A stretch of 64,000 nucleotides of DNA from Serratia marcescens (GCA_015548865.1 JADMXW010000001.1:1-64000); one strand, 5' to 3'. Shown: positions 1 through 9,570, counted from the stretch's first letter. The notes: generated from the sequence alone by a model not told the origin. Numbers and translations: made by a program.

Positions 1-15
1 AGCCACATAATTCCC

Positions 16-103
16 TCATCATCCCCGGCGAAAGCCGGGGATTTCGGTAAGAATGAACGCGTTTCGCCGGTCAGAGACCCCCGCCTGCACGGGAATGACG
101 GTT
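16..103. repeat. dispersed palindromic repeat, copy 1
   Basis: This is one of three related copies in the window (others near 38298-38395 and 47784-47880). The shared plan is a hairpin CCCCGGCGAAAGCCGGGG (or the CTCGGCGAAAGCCGAG variant), a middle part containing CGTTTC, then a GC-rich tail of the type CCCGCCTGCNCGGGAATG. All copies lie between genes. Recognised by eye only; family name not known to me. Confidence 0.65.
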
Positions 104-127
104 ATAGGTAGGCTTGTCATCAACCTC

Positions 128-154
128 AACGGCGTCTATTAGACGCCGTTTTTT
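128..154 (+). terminator. rho-independent terminator of a gene left of the window
   Basis: A 9-bp perfect stem AACGGCGTC/GACGCCGTT with a 5-base loop is followed by a T run on the plus strand. It therefore ends a rightward transcript from outside the window and separates it from the leftward regulator gene. Confidence 0.7.
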
Positions 155-163
155 ATGTCTGAT

Positions 164-1027
164 TTACTTCCCCAGTTGCTGAGAGATATGAGCTGCAGTA
201 CGGCATAACGGATCGATAATCCATTGTAGATTTACCGGATCGATATCCAACACTGTGCCCACGGCACTGATGGCGGCAATGACTTGCCCACTGCTGTCGG
301 TAATAGGCGCAGCAAGGCAGCGAATATTGACGATATCCTCTTCGTTATCAAAGGCCCATCCCTGCTGGCGCACGCTGAGCAGATGCTGGCGATACGCTTC
401 TGGTGTCGTAAGTGTGCTGGCGGTTTTTGCTTGCCAGCTCACATGGCTGAGCTTTTTTGCCAATGCCTGTTCTGGCAACCAGGCCAGTAACACCTTGCCA
501 AGTGAAGAACTGTGGAGTGAAAGCCGCTTGCCGACCCAGGTGTTGACTTGAATGCTGCTGTTCCCTTCGACCTTTAATAAATAAACCGCTTCGCTCCCTT
601 CCATTACACCCAGATGGCACGTCAACTGAAGTTCTTGCGCTAATGCTTTCAAGGCAGGCAGAGCAAACTCTTCAATGCGTCGCTGATTGGCCGCAATCGT
701 ACCCAACTCAAACAGCTTTAGTCCGAGAATATAACCTCCTTGCACCGGCTGCTGCTGCAAAGCACCCAATTGGCATAGCGTTGTAACCAGATGGTGGCAA
801 CTGCTACTGGGAAGACCAAGTCGGTCTTTGATTGCCGTGAGGTTAAGACCCGGTTCTCTGGCTATCAGGTTAAGTATCGCAAACCCTTTGGTTAACGCTG
901 GCGCGGTGGATTTTGTAGCGGAAGAGAGGGAGTCAGTCGTATCAGCGGGTGCATGGGCTTCTGCTTTATCTGACGGGTTTTTCTCAACGTTTTGAGATGT
1001 CACGCAGGTTTCTGGCTTTTTTATCAT
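164..1027 (-). CDS. IclR-family transcriptional regulator
   Basis: Probable local regulator of the adjacent sugar-catabolism island. The protein of 287 residues has an N-terminal winged helix-turn-helix (about residues 45-95, with the pattern LNLTAIKDRLGLPSSSCHHL) and a C-terminal IclR effector domain (about 110-285). Family members bind small carbon-source metabolites, and most repress catabolic operons. I chose the start at 1027 because AAGGTG stands just upstream. The longer reading frame to 1132 runs through an operator-like dyad and is less likely. The first 45 residues are low in complexity and rich in Ser, Thr, Ala and Lys, longer than in most relatives. The gene is divergent from the dehydrogenase at 1268, the usual arrangement for a regulator and its target. 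KdgR, the pectin regulator, is in the same family, but I cannot show that this is an orthologue. Confidence 0.9.
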   Translation of the reverse strand: MIKKPETCVTSQNVEKNPSDKAEAHAPADTTDSLSSATKSTAPALTKGFAILNLIAREPGLNLTAIKDRLGLPSSSCHHLVTTLCQLGALQQQPVQGGYILGLKLFELGTIAANQRRIEEFALPALKALAQELQLTCHLGVMEGSEAVYLLKVEGNSSIQVNTWVGKRLSLHSSSLGKVLLAWLPEQALAKKLSHVSWQAKTASTLTTPEAYRQHLLSVRQQGWAFDNEEDIVNIRCLAAPITDSSGQVIAAISAVGTVLDIDPVNLQWIIDPLCRTAAHISQQLGK

Positions 1028-1066
1028 CTTGTGCACCTTATTGTTGACCACTATACTGATTTTAAA

Positions 1067-1100
1067 TTCCACATACAAAAAATGAATTCCATATGTGGAA
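1067..1100. promoter_or_regulatory. candidate IclR-type operator in the divergent promoter region
   Basis: A 9-bp perfect inverted repeat TTCCACATA (1067-1075) and TATGTGGAA (1092-1100) encloses a third half-site AATTCCATAT. The right-hand part alone, TTCCATATGTGGAA, is a near-palindrome of the size IclR proteins usually bind. It sits just upstream of the regulator start, so autoregulation together with control of the divergent operon is plausible. Confidence 0.5.
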
Positions 1101-1267
1101 AATATAACGAGCGGATAGGATGCTGTCAACACATTAGATAGGGCTTGTTACACGCTGTCAGCCGTCCGCTACGGAAAGTGATATCGGGATACCGTTTTTT
1201 TGAGATCCAAGGTGATGCTCTGCCAGGGTTTACACCAGTGAAAGCAGTTAATAACTACGGAGTCGTT

Positions 1268-2560
1268 ATGAAAAAGTATGCCTTAGTGGGGACAGGGGGC
1301 CGCTCCGGTCTGTTCCTGACCGCGATAGCGCGTGATTATCGTCAGGAAGGCCGTCTGGTTGCCTTTTGTGACAGCAACCAAACGCGAATGGATTATGCCA
1401 ACGCCATGATCGGCGAGTTTGAGCATCAATCCGTGCCAACGTACAAGGCGGATGAGTTCGATAAGATGATCGCGGAAACGCGTCCTGATTTCGTCATCGT
1501 CACCTCTATTGATCGCACACATCATCACTATATTGTGCATGCTATGGAATTGGGCTGCGATGTCATCAGTGAAAAACCCATGACCATTGATGAAGAGAAA
1601 TGTCAGGAAATTATCGATGCCGTTGCGCGTACCGGACGCAGCCTGCGCGTTACCTTTAACTACCGCTATGCGCCGCACCACAGCAAAATTCGTGAGTTGA
1701 TTGCCGCTAACATCATTGGCGAAGTCTATTCCGTTCATTTCGAGTGGCTGCTGAACACCGAACATGGTGCAGATTACTTCCGCCGCTGGCACCGCGACAA
1801 ACGTAACAGCGGTGGCCTGTTAGTCCATAAATCCACCCACCATTTTGATTTGGTCAATTTCTGGCTCAACTCTGAACCTGAAACCGTCTATGCGCAGGGA
1901 GATCTGCGTTTTTATGGCAAAGCCAATGCGGAAGCGCGTGGTGTGACCGAGTTTTATAACCGTTCCCATGGCAGCGAGGTGGCGGCCAACGATCCCTTTG
2001 CGTTGCACATGAAAGACAGCAAGCAACTGACGTCGTTGTACCTCAACGCTGAGCATGAAGATGGTTATTACCGCGATAAGAGCGTGTTTGACGATGGCAT
2101 TAATATCGAAGATACGCTTGGTGTGATTGTGCGCTACAAGAGTAAAGCGATCATGACCTACTCGCTGAATGCCTATCTGCCGTGGGAAGGGCTGAATGTG
2201 GTGTTTAACGGCAGCCGCGGACGTCTCGAGATGAAGCTGGTTGAGAAATCCTACGTTAACGGCGGCGGGAAGAAATCAGATGAAGGTGCACTGCGTGGCT
2301 GTGAAATCAAAGTGTTCCCGATGTTTGATGAACCTTATGTTGTGCCCGTGGTGCAAGGCGTTGGCGGACACGGCGGCGGTGATGATGTCATGCTGCGCGA
2401 TCTGTTTGGCATATCGGAACCCGATCCATTGAACCGCGCAGCGGATTACCAGGATGGCGCACTCTCCATTCTGACCGGTATCGCGGCCAACCGCTCTTTG
2501 CGCACTGAAATGCCAGTGAGGATTAAAGATCTTGCGGTAAAACTGCCACCGCGTAAATAG
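1268..2560 (+). CDS. Gfo/Idh/MocA-family NAD(P)-dependent oxidoreductase
   Basis: Probable sugar or sugar-acid dehydrogenase, cytosolic, 430 residues. The N-terminal Rossmann fold starts with GTGGRSG (about 8-14). The family's EKP signature is at 102-104, and the catalytic-region pattern KSTHHFD is at 188-194. I took the start at 1268 because GGAG lies 5 bases upstream and the nucleotide-binding strand begins directly after it. The frame is open back to 1145 (TTG). Family members oxidise or epimerise sugars, and some are NAD-dependent glycosidases that act through a 3-keto intermediate. The neighbours (transporter, aldonate dehydratase, aldolase, GH105) suggest oxidation of an imported sugar or glycoside. 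The exact substrate cannot be read from the sequence. Confidence 0.88.
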   Translation: MKKYALVGTGGRSGLFLTAIARDYRQEGRLVAFCDSNQTRMDYANAMIGEFEHQSVPTYKADEFDKMIAETRPDFVIVTSIDRTHHHYIVHAMELGCDVISEKPMTIDEEKCQEIIDAVARTGRSLRVTFNYRYAPHHSKIRELIAANIIGEVYSVHFEWLLNTEHGADYFRRWHRDKRNSGGLLVHKSTHHFDLVNFWLNSEPETVYAQGDLRFYGKANAEARGVTEFYNRSHGSEVAANDPFALHMKDSKQLTSLYLNAEHEDGYYRDKSVFDDGINIEDTLGVIVRYKSKAIMTYSLNAYLPWEGLNVVFNGSRGRLEMKLVEKSYVNGGGKKSDEGALRGCEIKVFPMFDEPYVVPVVQGVGGHGGGDDVMLRDLFGISEPDPLNRAADYQDGALSILTGIAANRSLRTEMPVRIKDLAVKLPPRK

Positions 2561-2577
2561 GTGGCTATTTGAAATCA

Positions 2578-2601
2578 TTGGCCATCTTTCTGGATGGCCA
2601 A
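2578..2601 (+). terminator. stem-loop after the dehydrogenase gene
   Basis: A perfect 9-bp stem TTGGCCATC/GATGGCCAA with a 6-base loop stands 18 bases after the stop codon. There is no T run, so it may stabilise the mRNA 3' end rather than terminate. Confidence 0.45.
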
Positions 2602-2642
2602 TATCACACTGGGGGATATATCGGAGGAAATGGATAGCCAAT

Positions 2643-2702
2643 TATACCCGTCATACTTCAAGTTGCATGTGCGTTAGTGGCACTCGAATTATTCAGGGTA
2701 TA
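2643..2702. repeat. ERIC element, internally deleted (about 60 bp)
   Basis: Both ends of an ERIC element are present (TATACCCGTCATACTTCAAG at the left, ATTATTCAGGGTATA at the right), but the central half of the usual 127 bp is missing. It lies between the dehydrogenase and the binding-protein gene. Confidence 0.8.
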
Positions 2703-2828
2703 GCGATGTTAAGAACAGATCTTTATCCGCACCCTACACGCAGTGAGTCCTAATAAATTTTCGTCATATGACTCTGCGGATAAATGCCTGATATTGCCAA
2801 TAAGTATTAATGATGGAGAACGATATAA

Positions 2829-4112
2829 ATGAAAATGAAAAAGCTCCTGCGTTATTCCGCTTTATTGATGATGCTGTCGCCAGCACTGAGTCATGCTGAC
2901 ACTGAAATGCGTTTTTCATGGTGGGGAGGGAATCAACGCCATGAAGCGACGCGCGCAACCATCGAACAGTACAAAGTGCAACACCCTACCGTCACGATAA
3001 AAGCAGAGCCAAGCGGGTGGGATGGCTATCTTTCTCGCGTCAGTACACAGCTCGCGGGTTCCACAGAGCCGGATGTGATGCAGATTAACTGGAACTGGTT
3101 GGAACTTTTTTCCAAAAATGGTGAAGGGTTTTACGATCTGAATAAATTGTCTCAGTACATAGACCTGAACCAGTTTACTGAACAGGGTAAAAATCTGGTA
3201 ACGCGGGGCGGAAAACTGAACGGTATTCCTATCGCACTAACAGCCCGTTTAATGTATTACAATTCACATGTCTGGCAGCAGGCAGGGTTGGAATATCCAC
3301 AAACCTGGGATGATATTCTGAAAGCCGGTCCGGTATTTAAAAGCAAACTGGGAGATGATTATTATCCATTCTTCCTCGGTGCGGTAGATACCTCAATTCT
3401 GACTTTCCTCAATTCGTACATGGTGCAGAAATACAATATCGCTATGATCGATGAAGAGAAAAAGCAATTTAATTACACCCCGGAACAGTGGCTGGAGTTC
3501 TTTGGCTTGTATAAAAAGCTCGTGGACAACCATGTGATTCCTTCCATGAAGTATTTTACCGCATTCGGTAAAGCCAATGCCTGGGAGATCCGCCCGTGGC
3601 TGGAAGGTAAACTGGGGGGAACTTATATCTGGACGACAGAAGGCACCTATGCTGATAGTCTCAAAGCACCGTCACAGTTGGTTTTAGGCCCGTATCCGAT
3701 GCTGCCGGGTGCCAAGGATTCCGGTCTGTTCTTTAAACCCTCACAGATTTTCTCTATCGGGAATAGCACTAAGCACCCAGAGGAAGCGGCTAAGTTCATT
3801 AACTACATGCTTAACGATCCTGCCGGCATCAAAACCATGGGGCTGCAACGCGGTATTCCTCTCAGCAAAATTGCCGTAGCGACGCTGGAAAAAGAGGGTA
3901 TCTTGAAAAGCGGTGATATTCAGGCTCAGTCATTGGAGCAAGTGAATAAACTGACCGGCGATGTAAAAGTATCATCCTATTTTGAGAACCAAAAGCTGTT
4001 GTCCGTATTCCTGGATTATCTCCAACAATATGATTACGGCAAAATGTCTATCGAAGACGTCGCTACGGGTTTCCCTAAAGCGGGTGAGCGTGTACTGAAA
4101 AGAATTATTTAG
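2829..4112 (+). CDS. ABC transporter sugar-binding protein, TogB-like
   Basis: Periplasmic solute-binding protein of the carbohydrate family 1 type, 427 residues, with a typical signal peptide (positive MKMKK, hydrophobic core, cleavage probably after A23 in SHA|DTEM). The mature start FSWWGGNQRH and the stretches EPDVMQINWNW and LGPYPMLPGAKD recall TogB, the oligogalacturonide-binding protein of Dickeya, as I remember its sequence. The ligand is therefore probably a short oligosaccharide, perhaps pectic. Start codon ATG at 2829 is preceded by GGAG. Both permeases and the ATPase follow in the same direction, in the order B-M-N-A. The 206-base gap to the first permease holds three stem-loops, which fits stronger expression of the binding protein than of the membrane parts. 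Confidence 0.9.
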   Translation: MKMKKLLRYSALLMMLSPALSHADTEMRFSWWGGNQRHEATRATIEQYKVQHPTVTIKAEPSGWDGYLSRVSTQLAGSTEPDVMQINWNWLELFSKNGEGFYDLNKLSQYIDLNQFTEQGKNLVTRGGKLNGIPIALTARLMYYNSHVWQQAGLEYPQTWDDILKAGPVFKSKLGDDYYPFFLGAVDTSILTFLNSYMVQKYNIAMIDEEKKQFNYTPEQWLEFFGLYKKLVDNHVIPSMKYFTAFGKANAWEIRPWLEGKLGGTYIWTTEGTYADSLKAPSQLVLGPYPMLPGAKDSGLFFKPSQIFSIGNSTKHPEEAAKFINYMLNDPAGIKTMGLQRGIPLSKIAVATLEKEGILKSGDIQAQSLEQVNKLTGDVKVSSYFENQKLLSVFLDYLQQYDYGKMSIEDVATGFPKAGERVLKRII

Positions 4113-4164
4113 GATTTAAGCTTGATAATATTTGACGGAAAACATTGATTTTCTGCAAAAAATT

Positions 4165-4292
4165 CCGGGTCACGAACCCGGCGAAAAGAGCGTTATTTTT
4201 ATTTGTTACGTGCATTCCCACAGATATGAGTCAATCCGTGGGAATATTCAACACCAGGGCTTTTTATGTGAAGGGGATAAATGTATTTATCC
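4165..4292 (+). promoter_or_regulatory. three stem-loops between binding-protein and permease genes
   Basis: Hairpins are visible at 4165-4181 (CCGGGT/ACCCGG), 4214-4245 (ATTCCCAC/GTGGGAAT) and 4275-4292 (GGATAAA/TTTATCC). In the E. coli malE-malF gap, palindromic units hold down expression of the permeases relative to the binding protein. The same role is inferred here from position only. A 64-codon open frame across the region lacks family features and is not called a gene. Confidence 0.5.
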
Positions 4293-4318
4293 TCTCGCAT
4301 CTCAACAGGTAAGTACCC

Positions 4319-5209
4319 ATGAATGAAAACAAGCTATTGGGACTGGCCTATGTCTCACCCTATATTATAGGGCTGTTGATATTTACGGCATTCCCTTTTG
4401 TCTCATCGTTTGTACTGAGCTTTACCGAATATGATTTAATGAACCCTCCCGTATTTAACGGGGTGGAAAATTACCGTTATATGTTGACGGAAGATGCGCT
4501 TTTCTGGAAATCCATGGGCGTAACCTTTGCCTATGTTTTTCTGACCATTCCCTTGAAACTGGCGTTTGCATTGGGCATTGCATTTGTTCTCAACTTCAAG
4601 CTGCGTGGCATCGGATTTTTCCGGACCGCTTATTATATTCCGTCTATTCTCGGCAGCAGCGTGGCAATTGCCGTACTGTGGCGCGCCCTGTTTGCTATCG
4701 ATGGGCTATTGAACAGTTTCCTTGGCCTGCTCGGTATTGAGGCGGTTAACTGGTTGGGTGAACCTTCGCTGGCTTTGATGTCAGTGACCTTGCTGCGTGT
4801 GTGGCAGTTTGGTTCCGCAATGGTGATTTTCCTGGCCGCATTACAAAACGTGCCGCAATCGCAGTATGAGGCGGCGATGATTGACGGTGCCACCAAATGG
4901 CAAATGTTTATCAAAGTGACCGTGCCGCTGATTACACCGGTGATTTTCTTCAACTTTATTATGCAGACGACGCAGGCGTTCCAGGAGTTTACCGCGCCCT
5001 ATGTCATTACCGGTGGCGGACCCACGCATTATACCTACCTGTTTTCGCTCTATATCTATGATACGGCGTTTAAATATTTCGATATGGGATACGGTGCTGC
5101 ATTAGCGTGGGTACTGTTCCTGGTTGTCGCCATTTTTGCATCGGTTGCATTCAAATCATCGAAATACTGGGTGTTCTACTCTGCCGATAAAGGGGGCAAA
5201 AATGGCTGA
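4319..5209 (+). CDS. ABC sugar transporter permease, MalF/TogM type
   Basis: Inner-membrane permease of 296 residues with six predicted membrane segments; the first begins near residue 8. The ATPase-contacting EAA loop reads EAAMIDGATKWQMFIKVTVP in the last third, with the conserved G. This is the first permease of a carbohydrate (CUT1) importer. Its last 8 bases overlap the start of the second permease at 5202, so the two are translationally coupled. Length agrees with TogM-type permeases. Confidence 0.92.
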   Translation: MNENKLLGLAYVSPYIIGLLIFTAFPFVSSFVLSFTEYDLMNPPVFNGVENYRYMLTEDALFWKSMGVTFAYVFLTIPLKLAFALGIAFVLNFKLRGIGFFRTAYYIPSILGSSVAIAVLWRALFAIDGLLNSFLGLLGIEAVNWLGEPSLALMSVTLLRVWQFGSAMVIFLAALQNVPQSQYEAAMIDGATKWQMFIKVTVPLITPVIFFNFIMQTTQAFQEFTAPYVITGGGPTHYTYLFSLYIYDTAFKYFDMGYGAALAWVLFLVVAIFASVAFKSSKYWVFYSADKGGKNG

Positions 5210-6116
5210 TTTACCTCAGAGCCACGTTGGCGGCTCGTCTGCCGAAGTGATTGCCGCAGCAGAAGTACGCCGGACATTACGCCGTGAAAAAATCAATGCC
5301 AGCATTCGTTACACCATTCTGCTGATTGTGGGGCTGTTGATGCTCTATCCGTTGGTCTGGATGTTCTCGGCCTCCTTTAAACCAAACCATGAGATCTTCA
5401 CCACGCTTGGGTTATGGCCGGAGAATCCGACGAGTGACGGGTTTGTTCGCGGGTGGAAAACGGGTACTGAATATAATTTTGGTCATTACATGCTGAATAC
5501 ATTCAAGTATGTGATTCCAAAAGTGATTCTGACCATTATTTCCTCCACCATCGTGGCTTATGGTTTTGCCCGCTTTGAGATTCCGTGGAAGAATTTTTGG
5601 TTTGCCACACTGATTACCACCATGTTGTTGCCCAGTACTGTGTTGTTAATTCCGCAGTACATCATGTTCCGTGAGATGGGGATGTTGAACAGTTACATGC
5701 CGCTCTATATCCCACTGGCCTTTGCGACGCAGGGGTTCTTTGTCTTCATGCTGATCCAGTTCCTGCGCGGTGTTCCGCGTGACATGGAAGAGGCTGCCCA
5801 GATCGATGGCTGCAACTCCTTTCAGGTACTGTGGTATGTGGTTGTGCCGATCCTCAAGCCGGCCATTATTTCTGTGGCCTTGTTCCAGTTCATGTGGTCC
5901 ATGAACGACTTTATCGGTCCGTTGATCTACGTCTATAGCGTGGACAAGTACCCGATTGCATTGGCGCTGAAAATGTCCATCGACGTAACGGAAGGCGCGC
6001 CGTGGAACGAAATTCTGGCGATGGCGAGTATCTCTATACTGCCGTCCATCATTATTTTCTTCTTTGCTCAACGCTACTTCGTACAGGGCGTCACCAGCAG
6101 CGGAATTAAAGGTTAA
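5202..6116 (+). CDS. ABC sugar transporter permease, MalG/TogN type
   Basis: Second inner-membrane permease of the CUT1 importer, 304 residues when started at ATG 5202. That start overlaps the previous gene by 8 bases and gives the expected soluble N-terminal tail (about 40 residues) before the first membrane segment (TILLIVGLLMLYPLVWMF). The EAA loop is EEAAQIDGCNSFQVLWYVVV. An upstream in-frame ATG at 5124 would add 26 residues lying within the preceding gene and is rejected. The ATPase gene follows after 13 bases. Confidence 0.92.
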   Translation: MADLPQSHVGGSSAEVIAAAEVRRTLRREKINASIRYTILLIVGLLMLYPLVWMFSASFKPNHEIFTTLGLWPENPTSDGFVRGWKTGTEYNFGHYMLNTFKYVIPKVILTIISSTIVAYGFARFEIPWKNFWFATLITTMLLPSTVLLIPQYIMFREMGMLNSYMPLYIPLAFATQGFFVFMLIQFLRGVPRDMEEAAQIDGCNSFQVLWYVVVPILKPAIISVALFQFMWSMNDFIGPLIYVYSVDKYPIALALKMSIDVTEGAPWNEILAMASISILPSIIIFFFAQRYFVQGVTSSGIKG

Positions 6117-6129
6117 TTGAGGGTTTATC

Positions 6130-7260
6130 ATGGCTGAAGTCACGTTTAACAAACTGGAGAAAGTCTACTCCAACGGTTTCAAAGCGGTTCACGGTATCGA
6201 TCTGACCATCAAAGACGGTGAGTTCATGGTTATCGTCGGACCATCTGGTTGCGCGAAATCGACGACCTTGCGCATGCTGGCGGGTCTGGAAACCATCAGC
6301 GGTGGTGAAGTGCGTATCGGCGAACGCATCGTCAATAACCTGGTACCGAAAGATCGCGGTATTGCGATGGTGTTCCAGAACTATGCTCTTTACCCGCACA
6401 TGACGGTGCGTGAGAACCTGGCGTTTGGTCTGAAACTGGCGAAATTGCCGAAAGAGAAGATAGAAGAGCAGGTTAATGAAGCGGCCAAGATTCTAGAGTT
6501 GGAAGAATTGATGGAGCGTCTGCCACGTCAGCTCTCTGGCGGGCAGGCACAGCGCGTGGCGGTGGGCCGCGCCATCGTGAAAAAGCCGGATGTGTTCCTG
6601 TTTGATGAACCGTTGTCCAACCTGGACGCCAAACTGCGTGCTTCCATGCGTATCCGTATTTCCGATCTGCACAAACAGTTGAAGGCAAGCGGTAAGCCAG
6701 CTACCAGCGTGTATGTTACCCACGACCAGACCGAAGCCATGACCATGGGTGACCGCATCTGCGTCATGAAGCTGGGCCACATCATGCAGGTAGATACGCC
6801 GGATAACCTCTATCACTATCCGAAAAACATGTTTGTAGCGGGTTTTATTGGCGCGCCGGAAATGAACATCAAACCGAGCAAACTGGTAGAGCGTGACGGT
6901 CAAGTGGCATTGACCGTCGGCCATTCCACGCTGGCACTCAATGCCTCGCAGCAGGACAGGGTCAAAGCCTATCTCGGTCAGGATGTGTTTTTTGGTGTGC
7001 GTCCAGAGTATGTCAGTGTCTCATTAACGCCGTTTGCCGAAAGCCATTCCCAAGGGGAATTGATTCGTGTGGAAAATATGGGTCACGAATTCTTTATGTA
7101 TTTGAAGGTCGATAATTTCGAACTGACCTGTCGTATGCCTTCCGATCAGGCCAGAGTGATTATTGCCAGCGCGATGCATAAGACGGTCTATTTCCAGTTT
7201 GATATGGACAAGTGCCATATATTTGATGCGAAAACGGAACGAAATATTTCGCTGGCGTAG
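6130..7260 (+). CDS. ABC sugar transporter ATPase, MalK/UgpC/TogA type
   Basis: Cytosolic ATPase of 376 residues powering the importer. Visible motifs: Walker [10 protein letters not shown] (37-45), Q-loop [10 protein letters not shown], signature LSGGQ (135-139), Walker B VFLFDEP (155-161), D-loop SNLDAK and the switch histidine in YVTHDQ, followed by a C-terminal TOBE-type regulatory region with GVRPEYV. Walker A has Ala where the consensus has Gly before the Lys. Several CUT1 ATPases may share this, so loss of function is not implied. The gene closes the transporter operon. A strong hairpin (7276-7311) and a separate ribosome site precede the next gene. Confidence 0.93.
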   Translation: MAEVTFNKLEKVYSNGFKAVHGIDLTIKDGEFMVIVGPSGCAKSTTLRMLAGLETISGGEVRIGERIVNNLVPKDRGIAMVFQNYALYPHMTVRENLAFGLKLAKLPKEKIEEQVNEAAKILELEELMERLPRQLSGGQAQRVAVGRAIVKKPDVFLFDEPLSNLDAKLRASMRIRISDLHKQLKASGKPATSVYVTHDQTEAMTMGDRICVMKLGHIMQVDTPDNLYHYPKNMFVAGFIGAPEMNIKPSKLVERDGQVALTVGHSTLALNASQQDRVKAYLGQDVFFGVRPEYVSVSLTPFAESHSQGELIRVENMGHEFFMYLKVDNFELTCRMPSDQARVIIASAMHKTVYFQFDMDKCHIFDAKTERNISLA

Positions 7261-7275
7261 ATCGTTTGCATCAAG

Positions 7276-7311
7276 TGCCGATGGCTTAACAGCCAGATAA
7301 CGCCATCGGCA
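7276..7311 (+). terminator. stem-loop after the ATPase gene
   Basis: A perfect 10-bp stem TGCCGATGGC/GCCATCGGCA with a 16-base loop lies between the ATPase and the dehydratase. There is no T run, so it may be a processing or stabilising element inside a longer operon. Confidence 0.5.
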
Positions 7312-7373
7312 GGAGAATAGACTTTCGGTTGTATTTTGGGGTAAGGCATACGGGCCATTAAGGAGTTCCCACC

Positions 7374-9353
7374 ATGTCGCTTAACGTTATCTTTAATAGC
7401 GCAGATCCTGGTATCTACAATATCAAGACGCACGCGGAAGGCCCAACAGGGGCATTACCGTTAACACCAGAAATGCTGGTGGACTCACCAAGTGGGAATA
7501 TCTTTGGCTTAACGCTTAATGCGGGAATGGGGTGGGATCCAAACCGGTTGCTAGGCACCGAGGTGTTGATCCTCGGCACGCAAGGCGGAATTCGTGCAGA
7601 GGATGGCCGCCCGATTGCGTTGGGATACCACACCGGACATTGGGAAATCGGCTTGCAGATGCGTGCCGCTGCGGAAACCATCGCCAAAGAGAATGGTGTG
7701 CCGTTTGCCGCCTATGTCAGCGACCCCTGCGATGGTCGCTCGCAGGGGACAACCGGCATGTTTGACTCCTTGCCCTATCGCAATGACGCCGCCATGGTTT
7801 TTCGACGGTTGATTCGCTCCTTGCCCACCCGTAAAGCTGTAATTGGCGTGGCAACCTGTGACAAAGGTTTGCCAGCGATGATGATTGCGCTGGCAGCAAC
7901 GCACCATTTGCCCACCATTATCGTTCCCGGCGGCGCAACGTTGCCGCCGACGCACGGTGAAGATGCCGGTAAAATCCAGACGATTGGTGCACGCTTTGCC
8001 AACCATGAACTGAGCTTGAAAGATGCAGCCGAACTGGGCTGCCGGGCTTGTGCCTCTCCGGGCGGCGGCTGTCAGTTCCTTGGCACTGCTGGCACATCAC
8101 AGGTGGTAGCTGAAGGATTGGGGATGGCGTTGCCTCATTCGGCCCTGGCACCCTCAGGGCAGGAAGTGTGGCTGGACATCGCCAGACAGTCTGCCCGTGC
8201 GGTGTTGCTGATGCAGCTCAAAGGGGTGACCACCAAAGATATTATTACCGACAAAGCCATTGAGAATGCGATGACGGTACACGCTGCGTTCGGTGGCTCA
8301 ACCAATCTGTTATTGCATATTCCAGCGATTGCCTATGCCGCGGGCTGTAAAACACCGACCGTTGAGCAGTGGATGGCAATCAATCGCAACGTGCCACGAT
8401 TGGTCAGTGTGCTACCTAATGGACCAGACTACCATCCGACCGTTCGGGCCTTTATGGCCGGTGGCGTACCGGAAGTGATGTTGCATCTGCGCAAGCTGGG
8501 GCTGCTGCATGAAGATGTGTTGACGGTGACGGGGGAAACGCTGGGAGCAAATCTTGATGTGTGGGAAAACTCTGAGCGTCGACGCCGTTTTCGTGAACTG
8601 CTTGTGGAATGCGATGGTGTCCATCCTGATGAGGTGATCATGAGCCCTGAGCAGGCCAAGGCGCGCGGTTTAACGTCTACCATTACCTTCCCCTCCGGAA
8701 ACATTGCCCCAGAAGGTTCCGTTATTAAATCGACGGCCATCGATGCCTCTGTGGTGGATGAGCACGGCATTTATCGTCACACCGGCAAGGCCAAGGTATT
8801 TACCTCAGAAAAGGCAGGGATCAGTGCCATCAAGCAAGGGATGATTCAGGCGGGTGATATGATGGTTGTTATTGGTGGCGGACCGTCGGGAACCGGGATG
8901 GAAGAGACCTACCAGCTCACGTCGGCGCTGAAACATCTCTCCTACGGCAAATTCGTTTCGTTGCTGACGGATGCTCGTTTTTCGGGTGTATCCACCGGTG
9001 CCTGTATCGGCCATATCGGACCTGAGGCCTTGGCGGGCGGGCCTATTGGTAAGTTGCGCGATGGTGACATCATCGAAATGGTTATCGACCGAAATCGGTT
9101 GGTGGGTTCCATCAACTTTATTGGCACGCAAGGGCATCCGCTGTCTCCTGAAGAAGGCGCTGCCGTGCTGGCGAGCCGGCCTTTGCATCCCGAATTGCGG
9201 GCGCATCCAGATTTGCCTGATGACACCCGGTTATGGGCGGCTTTGCAGGCTGTCAGCGGGGGAACCTGGAAGGGGTGCATTTACGATACCGACAAGATCC
9301 TTGACGTTATCAATGCGGGCCTGAAAGCGTTAAAAGAGAATAAGAGAAATTAA
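7374..9353 (+). CDS. IlvD/Edd-family aldonate dehydratase, YjhG/YagF type
   Basis: Fe-S dehydratase of 659 residues, close to E. coli YjhG/YagF (about 655), which dehydrate D-xylonate to 2-dehydro-3-deoxy-D-pentonate. The expected cluster-binding cysteines are visible at C119 ([10 protein letters not shown]), C162 (VATCDKG) and C233 (PGGGCQFLG), with the C-terminal pattern [23 protein letters not shown] 7374 is preceded by AAGGAG. The next gene encodes an aldolase of the class that cleaves 2-dehydro-3-deoxy-aldonates, so the two probably perform consecutive steps. The real substrate may be xylonate or another aldonate. Confidence 0.92.
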   Translation: MSLNVIFNSADPGIYNIKTHAEGPTGALPLTPEMLVDSPSGNIFGLTLNAGMGWDPNRLLGTEVLILGTQGGIRAEDGRPIALGYHTGHWEIGLQMRAAAETIAKENGVPFAAYVSDPCDGRSQGTTGMFDSLPYRNDAAMVFRRLIRSLPTRKAVIGVATCDKGLPAMMIALAATHHLPTIIVPGGATLPPTHGEDAGKIQTIGARFANHELSLKDAAELGCRACASPGGGCQFLGTAGTSQVVAEGLGMALPHSALAPSGQEVWLDIARQSARAVLLMQLKGVTTKDIITDKAIENAMTVHAAFGGSTNLLLHIPAIAYAAGCKTPTVEQWMAINRNVPRLVSVLPNGPDYHPTVRAFMAGGVPEVMLHLRKLGLLHEDVLTVTGETLGANLDVWENSERRRRFRELLVECDGVHPDEVIMSPEQAKARGLTSTITFPSGNIAPEGSVIKSTAIDASVVDEHGIYRHTGKAKVFTSEKAGISAIKQGMIQAGDMMVVIGGGPSGTGMEETYQLTSALKHLSYGKFVSLLTDARFSGVSTGACIGHIGPEALAGGPIGKLRDGDIIEMVIDRNRLVGSINFIGTQGHPLSPEEGAAVLASRPLHPELRAHPDLPDDTRLWAALQAVSGGTWKGCIYDTDKILDVINAGLKALKENKRN

Positions 9354-9400
9354 TTTTTAGTTTTAATTCGGGCGACGCAACTGTGCGCCCACCCTCATTA

Positions 9401-9527
<127 letters not shown>

Positions 9528-9570
9528 GCGATAATAATCATTTTCCATATAAGGAAAAAGGTGGTGACTT

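Noticed and set aside
1028-1132. N-terminal extension of the IclR-type regulator to 1132
   Set aside because: It would place coding sequence across the operator-like dyad, and the start at 1027 has a ribosome site.
1145-1267. N-terminal extension of the Gfo/Idh/MocA protein from TTG 1145
   Set aside because: A good ribosome site and the natural Rossmann start are at 1268; the extra 41 residues resemble nothing.
4132-4326. 64-codon frame between binding protein and permease
   Set aside because: It spans three hairpins, lacks a good ribosome site and any family feature; more likely noncoding leader sequence.
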